64,000 nt of DNA, from positions 2,294,001 through 2,358,000 of the forward strand of contig NZ_CP085036.1 in assembly GCF_020535405.1 (NCBI RefSeq), given 5' to 3'. Under the pieces are notes generated by a model. The model was not told where the DNA came from, made no database searches, and saw only the letters and a list, made by a program, of their open reading frames with translations. The DNA comes from Antiquaquibacter oligotrophicus. GTDB lineage: Bacteria; Actinomycetota; Actinomycetes; Actinomycetales; Microbacteriaceae. The translations under genes and the position numbers were made by a program. Below, one piece after another: positions 9,066 through 18,847 of this stretch (positions are counted from its first letter, which is position 1; every line of letters starts with the position of its first letter).

Positions 9066-9605
9066 GTGTCCAAGAAGTGGGTCATCACCATCATCGCCGG
9101 GGTGGCCGCCGTCGGTCTCGTCGTGGCTGCCGCCCTCTTCCAGCCGTGGCTGCTCTTCGTCGATGTCGAGGTGGATGAGGCGCTGCCGGCCGTCGAGACG
9201 GCGGAGCCGTCGGCCGCACCCATGCCGACGGTCACACCGTCGCCCGAACCAGCGGCGCCCGTGCAACTGTCGGTCGGCGAGCTCATCAGCCACGAGCACG
9301 AGACCACGGGCACCGTGCGCATCATCGAGAACCCCGACGGCTCCAGAGTGCTCACACTCGAGAACCTCTCCACCTCGAACGGTCCCGACGTGCACGTGTG
9401 GCTGGCCGAGACTCCCGTGGTTCCGGGCTTCGACGGGTGGTTCCTGGCAGACGACGCCGGGTACGTCGACCTCGGCACCATCAAGGGAAACCTGGGCAAC
9501 CAGGTCTACGAGATTCCCGCGGATGTTGATCTCGGCGCGTATCCGAGCGTCTACCTGTGGTGCGCGCAGTTCGCCGTCTCGTTCGGGGCGGCATCCGTGG
9601 CGTGA
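9066..9605 (+). CDS. Membrane-anchored DM13-domain protein
   Basis: The protein has an N-terminal signal anchor (WVITIIAGVAAVGLVVAAAL), a Pro/Ala/Glu-rich linker, and a DM13 domain from about residue 80. The domain shows LENLSTSNGPDVHVWLAET, GYVDLGTIKGNLGNQVYEIP and a final YLWCAQFAVSFG containing the single conserved cysteine. DM13 domains are proposed to act in extracytoplasmic redox or electron transfer. I prefer the GTG start at 9066 (GAGG six nt upstream); an in-frame ATG at 9051 lacks a ribosome binding site. The gene converges on corA with a 4-nt gap. Confidence 0.88.
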   Translation: MSKKWVITIIAGVAAVGLVVAAALFQPWLLFVDVEVDEALPAVETAEPSAAPMPTVTPSPEPAAPVQLSVGELISHEHETTGTVRIIENPDGSRVLTLENLSTSNGPDVHVWLAETPVVPGFDGWFLADDAGYVDLGTIKGNLGNQVYEIPADVDLGAYPSVYLWCAQFAVSFGAASVA

Positions 9606-9609
9606 GCGG

Positions 9610-10626
9610 CTACAGCCAACCCCGTTTCTTGAAAACGACGTAAAGGGCGACTCCCGACGCGGCCATTACGGTCAGGGCGAGGGGATACCCGAATGGCCAA
9701 TCCAGTTCGGGCATGAACCGGAAGTTCATGCCGTAGATGCTGCCAACGAGACCCGGCACAAACAGGATGGCCGCCCATGATGAGATCTTTTTGACCTGCT
9801 CGCCCTGCTCGATGCTCGCTCGCGAGAGTGTGCGCATCTCTTCGTTCTGCGCCTGGGTGACGAGGGTCGCCTGCACCGTCAGAGCGTTCTGGAGCACAGC
9901 CCTGAAGGAGTCGGCACGATCGACGGTTTTGAGGGCGTGGTCGGCCACGTCCCTAAAGTCGCGGCGGAGTTCGAGGTCGACGTCGTACTTATCGAAGCCG
10001 TGCTCGAGGGACTCGAGCATCCCCACGAGCGGATGGGTCGCACGCTGAAAGGCCATCGCTTCCCTCGCGAGGTCGTAAATGCGACGGGACACGGCGGGGT
10101 CTCCGTGAAAGATCTGGTCCTCGATCTCGTCGATGTCGTTCTCGAGTCCGGCGATGACGGGGGCGAACCCGTCGACAACCTGGTCGAACACGGCGTACAG
10201 CACGGCCTGAGGGCCGAGGCTCAAGAGCGTCGGGGTTGTCTCGACGCGCCGGCGGACCCGCCCGAGGTCCGGCGATTCTGCGTGACGCACGGTGATCACG
10301 AAGTTCGGGCCAACAAAAAGGTGGACCTCGCCGAACTCCACCTCTTCGGGCGCATCGAGGTATCTCGCAGAGCGGAGCACAACAAAGAGCACGGTTCCGT
10401 ACCGTTCGAGTTTCGGCCTCTGATGGCCCTTGAGAGCATCCTCGACGGCGAGCGGATGCAGTGAGAACTCGGTGGCAACGGTGCGCAACTCATCCTCGGT
10501 GGGGCGGTACAGCCCGATCCAGGCGAACCCGCCATGGTCCCGGAGCTCCTCGAAGGTCAGATCAAGGCTGACAGGCTCAGCGATACGGGCCCCGTCACGG
10601 TAGATCGCGTTGTCGACGATGGGCAC
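9610..10626 (-). CDS. corA: CorA family magnesium/divalent cation transporter
   Basis: The ~338-aa protein has a large cytoplasmic N-terminal domain and two C-terminal transmembrane helices joined by the diagnostic YGMNF loop (SIYGMNFRFMPELDWPFGYP), ending in a basic tail. CorA pentamers conduct Mg2+ and also Co2+/Ni2+. I take the GTG at 10626, giving VPIVDNAIYRDG and preceded by GGAGGG. The frame can be extended about 36 codons further into the start region of otsA, but that extension has no family similarity. Confidence 0.92.
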   Translation of the reverse strand: MPIVDNAIYRDGARIAEPVSLDLTFEELRDHGGFAWIGLYRPTEDELRTVATEFSLHPLAVEDALKGHQRPKLERYGTVLFVVLRSARYLDAPEEVEFGEVHLFVGPNFVITVRHAESPDLGRVRRRVETTPTLLSLGPQAVLYAVFDQVVDGFAPVIAGLENDIDEIEDQIFHGDPAVSRRIYDLAREAMAFQRATHPLVGMLESLEHGFDKYDVDLELRRDFRDVADHALKTVDRADSFRAVLQNALTVQATLVTQAQNEEMRTLSRASIEQGEQVKKISSWAAILFVPGLVGSIYGMNFRFMPELDWPFGYPLALTVMAASGVALYVVFKKRGWL

Positions 10627-10712
10627 GGTTGACCCTCCTTCTGCTGCACCGAGGCGCTCCACACTACGCCGCCCAGCCGCCCAAAAAACGTCGCTGGTAG
10701 CGTAGGAGGAGG

Positions 10713-12206
10713 ATGTCCTCCACAGAACCAGCACGTGAATACGATTTTGTCGTTGTCTCTAATCGGCTGCCCGTCGACCGCGTCGTCGCTCCGGACGGGA
10801 CCGAGAGCTGGGCGGCGTCGCCCGGCGGATTGGTTGCCGCCCTCGAGCCGGTCATGCGCGCAGCGGACGGCGCCTGGGTGGGGTGGGGTGGCCAGCCCGA
10901 CCTTGGGTTGACGCCGTTCGAGGCGGACGGCATCCGGATGATTCCGGTCGACCTGACGGCGGTGGACGTCGAGTACTACTACGAGGGTTTCAGTAACGAC
11001 ACCCTGTGGCCGCTCTACCACGACGTCATTTCGCCGCCGAGTTTTCACCGCGAATGGTGGGAGAGCTACGTCGACGTAAACCGTCGTTTCGCCCGCGCCG
11101 CGGCGAGCGTCGCCGCAGAGGGTGCGACGGTCTGGGTGCACGATTACCAACTCCAGCTCGTGCCCAAGATGCTGCGCGAGTCGCGCCCGGACCTGAGTAT
11201 CGGGTTCTTCAACCACATCCCATTCCCGCCGTACGGGATCTTCTCCCAGTTACCGTGGCGCACCCAGGTCGTCGAGGGACTGCTCGGTGCCGACGTCATC
11301 GGATTCCAGCGAGTGGCGGATGCCGGCAACTTCTCCCGCGCGGTGCGCCGGCTCACGGGCCACGCCACCAAGAGCCCCGTGATCGAGGTGGCGGAGGATG
11401 ACGGCCGCACGCGTAGCGTCATCGTGCGCCCTTTCCCGATCTCCATCGACACCGCCAACTTCGAGGCACTCGCCCGCAAGGCGAGTGTGCAGGCTCGCGC
11501 GAAGGAGATTCGTGAGGGGCTCGGCAACCCGCGCACGATCATGTTGGGTGTGGATCGACTGGATTACACGAAGGGCATCGGTCACCGGCTTAAGGCGTAC
11601 GGTGAGCTTCTCGCGGAGGGGGCGCTCAAGGTCGAGGATGTCACTCTCGTTCAGGTTGCAAGCCCCAGCCGGGAACGTGTGGCTGCCTATATGGCTCTTC
11701 GTGATGAGATCGAGCTGACGGTCGGCCGCATTAACGGTGACCTCAGCACGATTAGTCATCAGGCCATCAGCTACCACCATCACGGGTACCCCCGCGAGGA
11801 GATGGCGGCGCTCTACGTCGCCGCCGACGTGCTCCTGGTTACCGCTCTTCGGGATGGCATGAACCTCGTGGCCAAGGAGTATGTGGCATCCCGCTTCAAC
11901 GAGGATGGCGTCCTCGTCCTCAGCGAGTTCGCCGGGGCGTCGGACGAGCTCAAGAAGGCACTGCGCATCAACCCGCACGACATCGACGGCCTCAAGGCTC
12001 GCATCCTTGACGCGGTGAACATGCCCTATCGAGAGCAGCAGTCGCGCATGCGGTCCCTGCGCAAACGCGTCGCCGAGTTCGACGTGCAGCGTTGGTCACG
12101 CGAATTCCTCGAAGCGCTCGCCGAGGCCACCCGCACCCGTCGCGGAACAGGGGCGGATGTGCTCGACGAGCTCGGCCTCTCGACCGAGACCAGGAAGGCC
12201 GACTAG
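10713..12206 (+). CDS. otsA: Alpha,alpha-trehalose-phosphate synthase
   Basis: The 497-aa GT20 glycosyltransferase makes trehalose-6-phosphate from UDP/ADP/GDP-glucose and glucose-6-phosphate. Visible family motifs are VVVSNRLPVDRV, SPGGLVAAL, VWVHDYQLQLVPKMLR, GFFNHIPFPP and LGVDRLDYTKGI, which holds the nucleotide-sugar binding residues, plus LRDGMNLVAKEYVA. Length is normal. AGGAGGAGG directly precedes the ATG. It is followed six nt later by otsB, so the two-step OtsAB route for the osmoprotectant trehalose is complete. Confidence 0.96.
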   Translation: MSSTEPAREYDFVVVSNRLPVDRVVAPDGTESWAASPGGLVAALEPVMRAADGAWVGWGGQPDLGLTPFEADGIRMIPVDLTAVDVEYYYEGFSNDTLWPLYHDVISPPSFHREWWESYVDVNRRFARAAASVAAEGATVWVHDYQLQLVPKMLRESRPDLSIGFFNHIPFPPYGIFSQLPWRTQVVEGLLGADVIGFQRVADAGNFSRAVRRLTGHATKSPVIEVAEDDGRTRSVIVRPFPISIDTANFEALARKASVQARAKEIREGLGNPRTIMLGVDRLDYTKGIGHRLKAYGELLAEGALKVEDVTLVQVASPSRERVAAYMALRDEIELTVGRINGDLSTISHQAISYHHHGYPREEMAALYVAADVLLVTALRDGMNLVAKEYVASRFNEDGVLVLSEFAGASDELKKALRINPHDIDGLKARILDAVNMPYREQQSRMRSLRKRVAEFDVQRWSREFLEALAEATRTRRGTGADVLDELGLSTETRKAD

Positions 12207-12212
12207 TTCCCC

Positions 12213-13028
12213 ATGGTCGACATTGATACACCGCCCCGTTTTTCGCGCCTTCCGGAGCCCCTTGTTGGCGCCCTTCGCGAACTCGCTCGCACTCGACGGC
12301 TTCTCGTCGCCCTCGACTTCGACGGGACGCTTGCACCCGAGGTCGACGACCCCGAGAAGGCCCGCGCGCTTCCGGAAGCCCATGCCGCCGTCATCCGACT
12401 GTCGAAACTTCGCAACACACGTGTCGCGCTCGTATCCGGTCGTGCGCTCGACAGCCTCGAGCGGGTCGCCGAAGCGCCCGATGACGTGTTGCTGGTGGGA
12501 TCGCACGGCATCGAGATCAGGCTCGACAACCCCGGCGACGAGGTGCCCCTCGACACGGGCGAGATTCGACGTGTTGAAGTGCTCGGTACCGTTCTCGGCG
12601 GTGTCGCGGACTCCCTTGACGACGTGTGGCTCGAACCGAAGCCGGCCGGGTTTGCTCTTCACACGCGTCTGGCCACCGAGGAGAACAGCCGCATCGCGCA
12701 CGTCGTAGCGCGCACGGAAGCGGCATCCGCACTCGAGGACCTCACCGTGCGCGAGGGCAAAAACGTGCTCGAGTTCTCGGTGCGTTCCACGACCAAGGGT
12801 GAAGCTATCGAGCATCTTCGCCGTTACGTCGATGCGGACGCCGTGTTCTACGCGGGCGATGACGTCACGGATGAGGATGCCTTCGCCGCACTCGGCGCCG
12901 ACGACTTCGGCCTGAAGTCCGGCCCCGGAACAACACTCGCAGCGTTCAGGGTGCCGGGCCCCACTGATGTCGCTGCGGTGCTCTCGCTGCTCGCCGACTT
13001 ACGCGACGGAGATGTGCACGAACAGTAG
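12213..13028 (+). CDS. otsB: Trehalose-phosphatase
   Basis: The 271-aa HAD-superfamily phosphatase removes phosphate from trehalose-6-phosphate. Motif I is LVALDFDGTLAPEV, motif II ALVSGRALDSL, and motif IV YAGDDVTDEDAFAAL. The family-typical VGSHGIEI and PKPAGFALHTR are also present. It follows otsA by 6 nt and is presumably in one operon with it. A 100-nt gap separates it from the Mrp operon. Confidence 0.95.
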   Translation: MVDIDTPPRFSRLPEPLVGALRELARTRRLLVALDFDGTLAPEVDDPEKARALPEAHAAVIRLSKLRNTRVALVSGRALDSLERVAEAPDDVLLVGSHGIEIRLDNPGDEVPLDTGEIRRVEVLGTVLGGVADSLDDVWLEPKPAGFALHTRLATEENSRIAHVVARTEAASALEDLTVREGKNVLEFSVRSTTKGEAIEHLRRYVDADAVFYAGDDVTDEDAFAALGADDFGLKSGPGTTLAAFRVPGPTDVAAVLSLLADLRDGDVHEQ

Positions 13029-13059
13029 GCGAGCTCGGGATGTCGCTCTGAGACCCTAG

Positions 13060-13065
13060 TAATAT
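13060..13065 (+). promoter_or_regulatory. Possible -10 element upstream of the Mrp operon
   Basis: The 100-nt gap between otsB and mrpA contains an AT-rich TAATAT inside an otherwise GC-rich stretch, about 65 nt before the mrpA ATG. It is the best -10-like hexamer there. No convincing -35 box is visible 16-18 nt upstream, so the call is weak. Confidence 0.3.
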
Positions 13066-13128
13066 AGGAGTAGCCGCCGCGACGGTTGTTCCCCCGGAAT
13101 CACCGTTGCTCCGACCCGGGGAGGACCC

Positions 13129-15996
13129 ATGATCAGCATCCTCCTCGCGTTCGCGCTCGGAGCGCTGCTCATCCCGGTTCTTGCCCGGCTCCTCGGCACC
13201 AAGGTCTTTCTCATCGCAGCAGTCGTTCCGACTGCTGCTTTTGTTTACACGCTTCTGCAGTCGACACAAGCACAAGCGGATGCCGTCATCCAGACGGTGC
13301 CGTGGATTCCCGAACTCGGGCTCGCGCTGGCCTTCCGCATGGACACGATCTCGTGGGTGATGGGATTGATCGTCTCGGGCGTTGGCGCCCTCGTGATGAT
13401 CTACTGCGTCTGGTACTTCGATGATGACGAGCCGGCGCTCGGCCGATTTGCCGGCATCTTCCTCGCCTTCGCGGGAGCGATGTACGGCTTGGTGATCTCC
13501 GACGACGTCTTCCTGCTCTTCATCTTCTGGGAGGCCACGAGTGTTCTGTCGTACCTGCTGATCGGGCACAAGACGGCGAACAAGGCCAGCCGAGGGGCAG
13601 CACTCGAGGCGCTCCTGGTTACAACCTTCGGTGGCCTCGTCATGCTCGTGGGTCTCGTGATGCTCTCGGTCTCGACCGGTACGACAAGCCTCGCGCGTAT
13701 CGTCGAGTTGGCCCCCGGAGGCGGATTCACGATCGTTGCGGTCATCCTCGTGCTCGTGGGCGCGCTCTCGAAGTCGGCCATCTTCCCCTTCCACTTCTGG
13801 CTCCCCGCCGCCATGGCCGCACCGACCCCGGTCAGTGCCTACCTTCACGCGGCGGCGATGGTGAAGGCGGGCGTGTTCCTCATCGCCGTCATGGCCCCGG
13901 GCTTCGCGTCGCTCCCAGGGTGGCGAGAGACGATCATCGTGCTCGGCGTCGTGACGATGCTTCTCGGCGGCTGGCTCTCGACTCGACAGAACGACCTCAA
14001 GCTCCTTCTCGCCTACGGCACGGTGAGTCAACTCGGCTTCCTCGTGGTTGTCATGGGCGTCGGTACCCGCGACACGGCGCTCGCAGGCCTCGCGCTCCTC
14101 ACCGCCCACGCTCTCTTCAAGGCAACGCTCTTTCTGGTCGTCGGCATCATCGACCACCGGGCCGGCACTCGCGACCTGCGTAGGCTTTCCGGCCTCGGAC
14201 GCGAGATGCCCGTTGTCACTACGGTCACCGTGCTCGCGCTCGCGTCGATGATCGGCCTCCCTCCGTTGCTCGGATTTGTGGCGAAAGAAGCGGCGCTCAC
14301 CGGTCTCATCGAGGCGGCGCTCGAATTCGGTGCGATCGGCTGGATCGCCCTCGTCGGTGTCGCCGTCGGTTCCGTGCTCACAACTGCCTATGGGTTGCGC
14401 TTCCTCTGGGGAGGCTTTGCGACGAAGACCGGAGTCCAGGCGATGCGACGTGCGCCCGAGCATCCGGCATTCCTCGTCTCGCCTGTGGCGCTCGCAGCGA
14501 GTGGACTTGTGCTCGGCCTCGTTTCGCCGCTTGTCGACGGATGGATCCGGGGTTACGCCAACCTGTTCCCCTCCGAGAGCGACCACGAGTATCACCTGGC
14601 GTTGTGGCACGGCTTCGAACCGGCACTCGGAATCTCGATCGCGTCGATTGCGCTCGGTGTGACGCTTTTCCTCGTTCAGCGCCGCCGCGCCGCAGTTCCA
14701 GCGGCTCCCGTCACTCGTTTCTCTGCGGCGGCCGGGTACTCGGCGACTGTGCGCTTCATCGATCGCCTTGCGGCGAAGACGACGAGTCTCACGCAGCGCG
14801 GTTCGCTCCCGTATTACCTCGGAGTCACCTACCTCGTTTTTGTGCTTACGGTCGCTGCCGCGTTGGCGCTCAACACGTCATGGCCAACGAACTTCCGCTA
14901 CTGGGACTACCCCGCACAGATCGCGATCGCGGCGATCATGATCATCGCGGCGCAGGCGGCGCTCCGCGCAAGCAAGAGGTTCCAAGCCGTTGTTCTCGTC
15001 GGCGTCACGGGCTTCGGGATGTCCGCGCTTTTCGCCCTTCAGGGCGCACCAGATCTCGCCCTCACGCAGATTCTGGTTGAGATTGTCACCCTCGTGGCTT
15101 TCGTGCTGGTGCTCCGCAGACTCCCGGCGAGGCTGGGGGAGCGCCACGGTAGCCGCCACCGTGGCATCCGCGCGGTCATCGGAGTGAGCGTCGGGCTTCT
15201 CATGGCCGTCGTTGCCGTCGTGGCCGCCGGCGCCCGCACCGACCTCCCGATTTCCCTGGAATGGCCGCAGCTCGCCTACGAGCAGGGTCACGGGCGCAAC
15301 GTCGTCAACGTGGCGCTCGTCGACCTGCGCGGGTGGGACACGATGGGTGAGCTTTCGGTCGTGATTGCTGCCGCGACCGGTGTGGCGAGTCTCATCTTTA
15401 TCTCCACCCGCTCCGACAATCTGCCGCGACTGCCGCGCAAGAAGGCCCGTCTCACGATCAGAGAGCGCATCCAACGGCGCGCGGCGAGCCCCGCGACGGG
15501 GGAGCGGACCTCTTGGCTCCTCGCGGGCCGCACCCTTGCGGCCCACAACCGCTCCATCCTTCTCGAGGTTGTGGTGCGTCTGATCTTCCACGCCGTGATC
15601 GTCGTATCGCTCTACATCCTCTTTGTCGGTCACAACGCTCCCGGCGGCGGGTTCGCCGGAGGACTCGTCGCCGGTATGGCGCTCGTCGCCCGCTATCTCG
15701 CGGGCGGCCGCGTGGAGTTGGGTGCGGCTGCACCCGTTGACGCTGGCAAGCTCCTGGGGACGGGCCTCCTCCTCGCCGTCGGCACCGCGCTCGTGCCCCT
15801 CTTCGTCGGCGCGGAAGCGCTCACCTCCGCGTGGATCCCACTCGTCCCACCAGAGTTCGGTTCGCTCGACTTCGTCACCTCCACGATCTTCGACATCGGC
15901 GTTTACCTCGTCGTCGTCGGGCTCGTGCTGGATGTGCTCCGCAGTCTGGGTGCGGAAGTCGACCGTCAGCAGGAAAGCGAGGTGGCGGAATCATGA
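13129..15996 (+). CDS. mrpA: Na+/H+ antiporter subunit MrpA with fused MrpB domain
   Basis: The 955-aa polytopic protein has an N-terminal NuoL/MrpA-like proton channel: FWEATSVLSYLLIGHKT, SAIFPFHFWLPAAMAAPTPV with the key lysine, and VSAYLHAAAMVKAGVF. A C-terminal MrpA extension is followed, from about residue 815, by an MrpB domain (LYILFVGHNAPGGGFAGGLV). The gene heads a six-gene operon A(B)-C-D-E-F-G linked by ATGA/GTGA overlaps. The complex exports Na+ in exchange for protons and supports pH, salt and bile tolerance. GGGGAGG precedes the ATG. Confidence 0.95.
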   Translation: MISILLAFALGALLIPVLARLLGTKVFLIAAVVPTAAFVYTLLQSTQAQADAVIQTVPWIPELGLALAFRMDTISWVMGLIVSGVGALVMIYCVWYFDDDEPALGRFAGIFLAFAGAMYGLVISDDVFLLFIFWEATSVLSYLLIGHKTANKASRGAALEALLVTTFGGLVMLVGLVMLSVSTGTTSLARIVELAPGGGFTIVAVILVLVGALSKSAIFPFHFWLPAAMAAPTPVSAYLHAAAMVKAGVFLIAVMAPGFASLPGWRETIIVLGVVTMLLGGWLSTRQNDLKLLLAYGTVSQLGFLVVVMGVGTRDTALAGLALLTAHALFKATLFLVVGIIDHRAGTRDLRRLSGLGREMPVVTTVTVLALASMIGLPPLLGFVAKEAALTGLIEAALEFGAIGWIALVGVAVGSVLTTAYGLRFLWGGFATKTGVQAMRRAPEHPAFLVSPVALAASGLVLGLVSPLVDGWIRGYANLFPSESDHEYHLALWHGFEPALGISIASIALGVTLFLVQRRRAAVPAAPVTRFSAAAGYSATVRFIDRLAAKTTSLTQRGSLPYYLGVTYLVFVLTVAAALALNTSWPTNFRYWDYPAQIAIAAIMIIAAQAALRASKRFQAVVLVGVTGFGMSALFALQGAPDLALTQILVEIVTLVAFVLVLRRLPARLGERHGSRHRGIRAVIGVSVGLLMAVVAVVAAGARTDLPISLEWPQLAYEQGHGRNVVNVALVDLRGWDTMGELSVVIAAATGVASLIFISTRSDNLPRLPRKKARLTIRERIQRRAASPATGERTSWLLAGRTLAAHNRSILLEVVVRLIFHAVIVVSLYILFVGHNAPGGGFAGGLVAGMALVARYLAGGRVELGAAAPVDAGKLLGTGLLLAVGTALVPLFVGAEALTSAWIPLVPPEFGSLDFVTSTIFDIGVYLVVVGLVLDVLRSLGAEVDRQQESEVAES

Positions 15997-16415
15997 CGAT
16001 CTCCCTCGTGCTGCTTGCCGCCATGGCCGTCATGTATGCGTGTGGCGTCTACTTCCTCCTCGAGCGGAGCATGACAAAAGTGCTCCTCGGCTTCCTCCTC
16101 GTCGGCAACGCAACCAACCTGTTGATCATCACGATGGCGGGACAGGCTGGTATCGCCCCAATCGTTCAGGACGGGGTGACGGCCGAGGAAATGACGGACC
16201 CACTCCCGGAGGCACTCATCCTCACTGCCATCGTCATCACCTTCGCTGTGTCCGCTTTCCTCATGGCGCTCATCTACCGCTCGTGGCGCCTCGGCACGCA
16301 GGATCGAGTCGAGGATGACGCCGACGATGTCGCCATGCGTGAAGGGCTCCCGATGCAGGCCGAAGAGAACGAGGCCGCTCAGAGCGACACCGAGTTCGAG
16401 GAGCGATCGTCGTGA
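15993..16415 (+). CDS. mrpC: Na+/H+ antiporter subunit MrpC (NuoK-like)
   Basis: The 140-aa protein has three transmembrane helices like NuoK/MrpC (ACGVYFLLERSMTKVLLGFL, then GNATNLLIIT) and an acidic hydrophilic C-terminal tail of about 35 residues. The ATG overlaps the mrpA stop (ATGA). An in-frame extension upstream within mrpA is spurious. Confidence 0.94.
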   Translation: MTISLVLLAAMAVMYACGVYFLLERSMTKVLLGFLLVGNATNLLIITMAGQAGIAPIVQDGVTAEEMTDPLPEALILTAIVITFAVSAFLMALIYRSWRLGTQDRVEDDADDVAMREGLPMQAEENEAAQSDTEFEERSS

Positions 16416-17992
16416 CCGCTCTCGTACCTCTCATCGTGCTGGTCCCGCTCATCGGAGCGGGGTCCGCGCTCGCGCTCGGTAAACGTCCGCGGGCTCAGCG
16501 TTTGGTCGCGATCGTCGCGCTCAGCGCCATGGTCGCCATCGGCAGCGTGCTGCTCTTCGTCGCCGACACCCAGGGTGCGCTCGTCGTGGAGGTCGGTGGG
16601 TGGGCTGCGCCATTTGGCATAGTGCTTGTCGTCGACCGGTTGTCGGCCCTGATGATCGTCGTCTCGGCGATTGTGCTTCTCGCGGTTCTCGTATTCTCGA
16701 TCGGTCAGGGTCTCGCCGACGGCGACGACGAGACTCCCGTCTCCATCTACTACCCGACGTACATGATCCTGGCGGCCGGAGTGATGACGGCCTTTGTCGC
16801 CGGCGACCTCTTCAACCTCTATGTCGGGTTCGAAATCCTGCTCGTGTCGAGTTACGTGCTCATCACTCTCGGGGGGACTGAAGCTCGAATCCGAGCGGGC
16901 GTCACCTACATCGTCGTGAGCCTCGTATCGTCGATGATCTTCCTCGCCTCGATCGCCATGATCTACGCGGCCGTCGGCACGGTCAACATTGCTCAAATCT
17001 CGATTCGAATGGCGGACATCCCCGTCGATGTGCAGATTGTGCTTCACGTCATGCTGCTGATCGGATTCGGCATCAAAGCCGCGGTGTTCCCGCTCTCGTT
17101 CTGGTTGCCGGACTCCTACCCAACCGCGCCTGCCCCCGTCACGGCTGTGTTCGCCGGTTTGCTCACCAAGGTTGGTGTTTACGCGATCATCCGCACGGAG
17201 ACAGTGATCTTCCCGGGTTCCGAACTCAATCCGGCTCTCCTCGTTGTCGCCCTACTCACGATGGTCATCGGCGTTCTCGGTGCAGTGGCGCAAGCAGACA
17301 TCAAGAGGATGCTGTCCTTCACGCTCGTGAGCCACATCGGGTACATGATCCTCGGTGTTGCCCTCGGCAGTGCGATCGGAACGGCGGCGGCGATCTACTA
17401 CATCGTCCACCACATCATCGTGCAGGCGACTCTCTTCCTCGCGGCCGGACTCATCGAACGTCAGGGCGGAACGACATCGATCACCAAACTCGGCGGACTG
17501 TTGAAGGCGTCGCCCGTCATCGCGCTCCTGTTCTTCATCCCTGCCCTCAACCTCGGCGGAATCCCGCCGTTCTCCGGATTCCTTGGCAAGCTCGCGCTGT
17601 TCCAGGCGAGCGCCGAACTCGGCACACCCCTCGCGTGGACGCTCATCGGTGCCGGCGCGCTTGTATCGCTGCTCACGCTCTACGCCCTCATGCGGGTGTG
17701 GAACCTCGCCTTCTGGCGGCCGGCCGCGGATGTCGAAGGCTACGAGTCACCGATGCTCGACAACGTTCGCGAGGCGCCGGGTGACACCGCCGTCAAGACG
17801 ACCCGCAGCATTCCTCGACTGATGACGGGGGCAACCGCGGGAATGGTCATCGTTTCTGTCGCGCTCACGGTCTTTGCCGGGCCGCTCTACGGCATCAGCA
17901 CACGTGCAGGCGAGAACCTCGAAGGCCCCTCCCAGTACGTCCGCCTCGTGTTCCCGACGGGCGAGGACCCGGTGGGAGGTGTCGATGACTGA
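16412..17992 (+). CDS. mrpD: Na+/H+ antiporter subunit MrpD
   Basis: The 526-aa NuoM/N-like subunit starts with GTG overlapping the mrpC stop (GTGA). Conserved motifs are DLFNLYVGFEILLVSSYVLI with the channel glutamate, FGIKAAVFPLSFWLPDSYPT and GLLTKVGVYAIIRTE. The Lys and Glu residues expected for proton conduction are present. Length is typical for MrpD. Confidence 0.95.
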   Translation: MTALVPLIVLVPLIGAGSALALGKRPRAQRLVAIVALSAMVAIGSVLLFVADTQGALVVEVGGWAAPFGIVLVVDRLSALMIVVSAIVLLAVLVFSIGQGLADGDDETPVSIYYPTYMILAAGVMTAFVAGDLFNLYVGFEILLVSSYVLITLGGTEARIRAGVTYIVVSLVSSMIFLASIAMIYAAVGTVNIAQISIRMADIPVDVQIVLHVMLLIGFGIKAAVFPLSFWLPDSYPTAPAPVTAVFAGLLTKVGVYAIIRTETVIFPGSELNPALLVVALLTMVIGVLGAVAQADIKRMLSFTLVSHIGYMILGVALGSAIGTAAAIYYIVHHIIVQATLFLAAGLIERQGGTTSITKLGGLLKASPVIALLFFIPALNLGGIPPFSGFLGKLALFQASAELGTPLAWTLIGAGALVSLLTLYALMRVWNLAFWRPAADVEGYESPMLDNVREAPGDTAVKTTRSIPRLMTGATAGMVIVSVALTVFAGPLYGISTRAGENLEGPSQYVRLVFPTGEDPVGGVDD

Positions 17993-18539
17993 TCACCAGG
18001 AAACCGCGAAGCAGGTTCGGTGGCGGGTATGGCAGCAATTGCCGTTGCTTGTCGCACTGGTCGTGCTGTGGATGCTGCTGTGGGGCACGGTGAGTTGGAT
18101 CAGCGTGGTGAGCGGGATCATTGTCGCCGTCGCGGTGACCCGATTCTTCTACCTGCCGCCGGTCGAACTCTCCGGTCGGTTCAATCCTTTCTGGTTCGGG
18201 GTGTTCTTGCTGCGTTTTCTCTGGGATGTCGTGCGCGCGTCCTTCCAGGTGGCGTGGCTGGCCTTCCGGCCACGCAGCGTGAGGAGCAACGCGGTCATCG
18301 CGGTCGATCTGGTGACGGCATCCGACTTCATCACAACTCTCACGGCCATCACGATCTCTCTCATCCCCGGCTCTCTCGTGCTCGAGGTCGATCGCGATCG
18401 GTCGATTCTGTATCTTCACCTGATCGGAGTTGACGACGCCGAGGGGATCGACAAGATGCGCCGCAAGGTTCTCTCCGTTGAGCGCGGAATCGTCCGCGCC
18501 ATCGGTTCGCGTGCCGACGTGGAAAGGACGGGCGCATGA
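17985..18539 (+). CDS. mrpE: Na+/H+ antiporter subunit MrpE
   Basis: The 184-aa protein starts at the ATG that overlaps the end of mrpD by 8 nt. It has two or three N-terminal hydrophobic segments (LPLLVALVVLWMLLWGTVSW) and the MrpE signature region ITLTAITISLIPGSLVLEV-like (TTLTAITISLIPGSLVLEVD), followed by a short alpha/beta tail. It serves structural assembly of the Mrp complex. Confidence 0.93.
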   Translation: MTDHQETAKQVRWRVWQQLPLLVALVVLWMLLWGTVSWISVVSGIIVAVAVTRFFYLPPVELSGRFNPFWFGVFLLRFLWDVVRASFQVAWLAFRPRSVRSNAVIAVDLVTASDFITTLTAITISLIPGSLVLEVDRDRSILYLHLIGVDDAEGIDKMRRKVLSVERGIVRAIGSRADVERTGA

Positions 18540-18847
18540 TCGATGGCATCCTCTACGTCGTGGCCGGTGTGCTCTTTGGCGCCGGTGCGCTGCTCGCGCT
18601 CTACCGAGTGGTGAGGGGGCCGTCGATCCTCGACCGCATGATCGCGTCCGATGTGCTGCTCACGACCCTCATGCTTGTGGTCGGAGCCGAGATGGTCGTC
18701 AACGGGCACACGCGCAACGTGCCACTCATGCTCGTGCTTTCCGCGGTCGCAATCTTCGCGACGGTCGCCGTTGCGCGCTACGTCTCCAAACAGGACCGGG
18801 CGAAGGATGCTCCGCTCGATCCCGCGCGGAAGGACGCCGACTCATGA
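18536..18847 (+). CDS. mrpF: Na+/H+ antiporter subunit MrpF
   Basis: The 103-aa protein has three transmembrane helices and the MrpF motif YRVVRGPSILDRMIASDVLL. ATGA overlaps couple it to mrpE upstream and mrpG downstream. The C-terminal tail is short and charged. Confidence 0.94.
   Translation: MIDGILYVVAGVLFGAGALLALYRVVRGPSILDRMIASDVLLTTLMLVVGAEMVVNGHTRNVPLMLVLSAVAIFATVAVARYVSKQDRAKDAPLDPARKDADS

Noticed and set aside
10698..10703. TAGCGT as -10 box for otsA
   Set aside because: A start of transcription 7 nt downstream would fall inside the AGGAGGAGG ribosome binding site, so this hexamer is unlikely to be the promoter.
12946..14610. 554-codon open frame on the minus strand through otsB/mrpA
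   Set aside because: It is antisense to well-identified genes and rich in Arg/Asp/Glu/His as expected for the complement of GC-rich coding sequence; no domain is visible.
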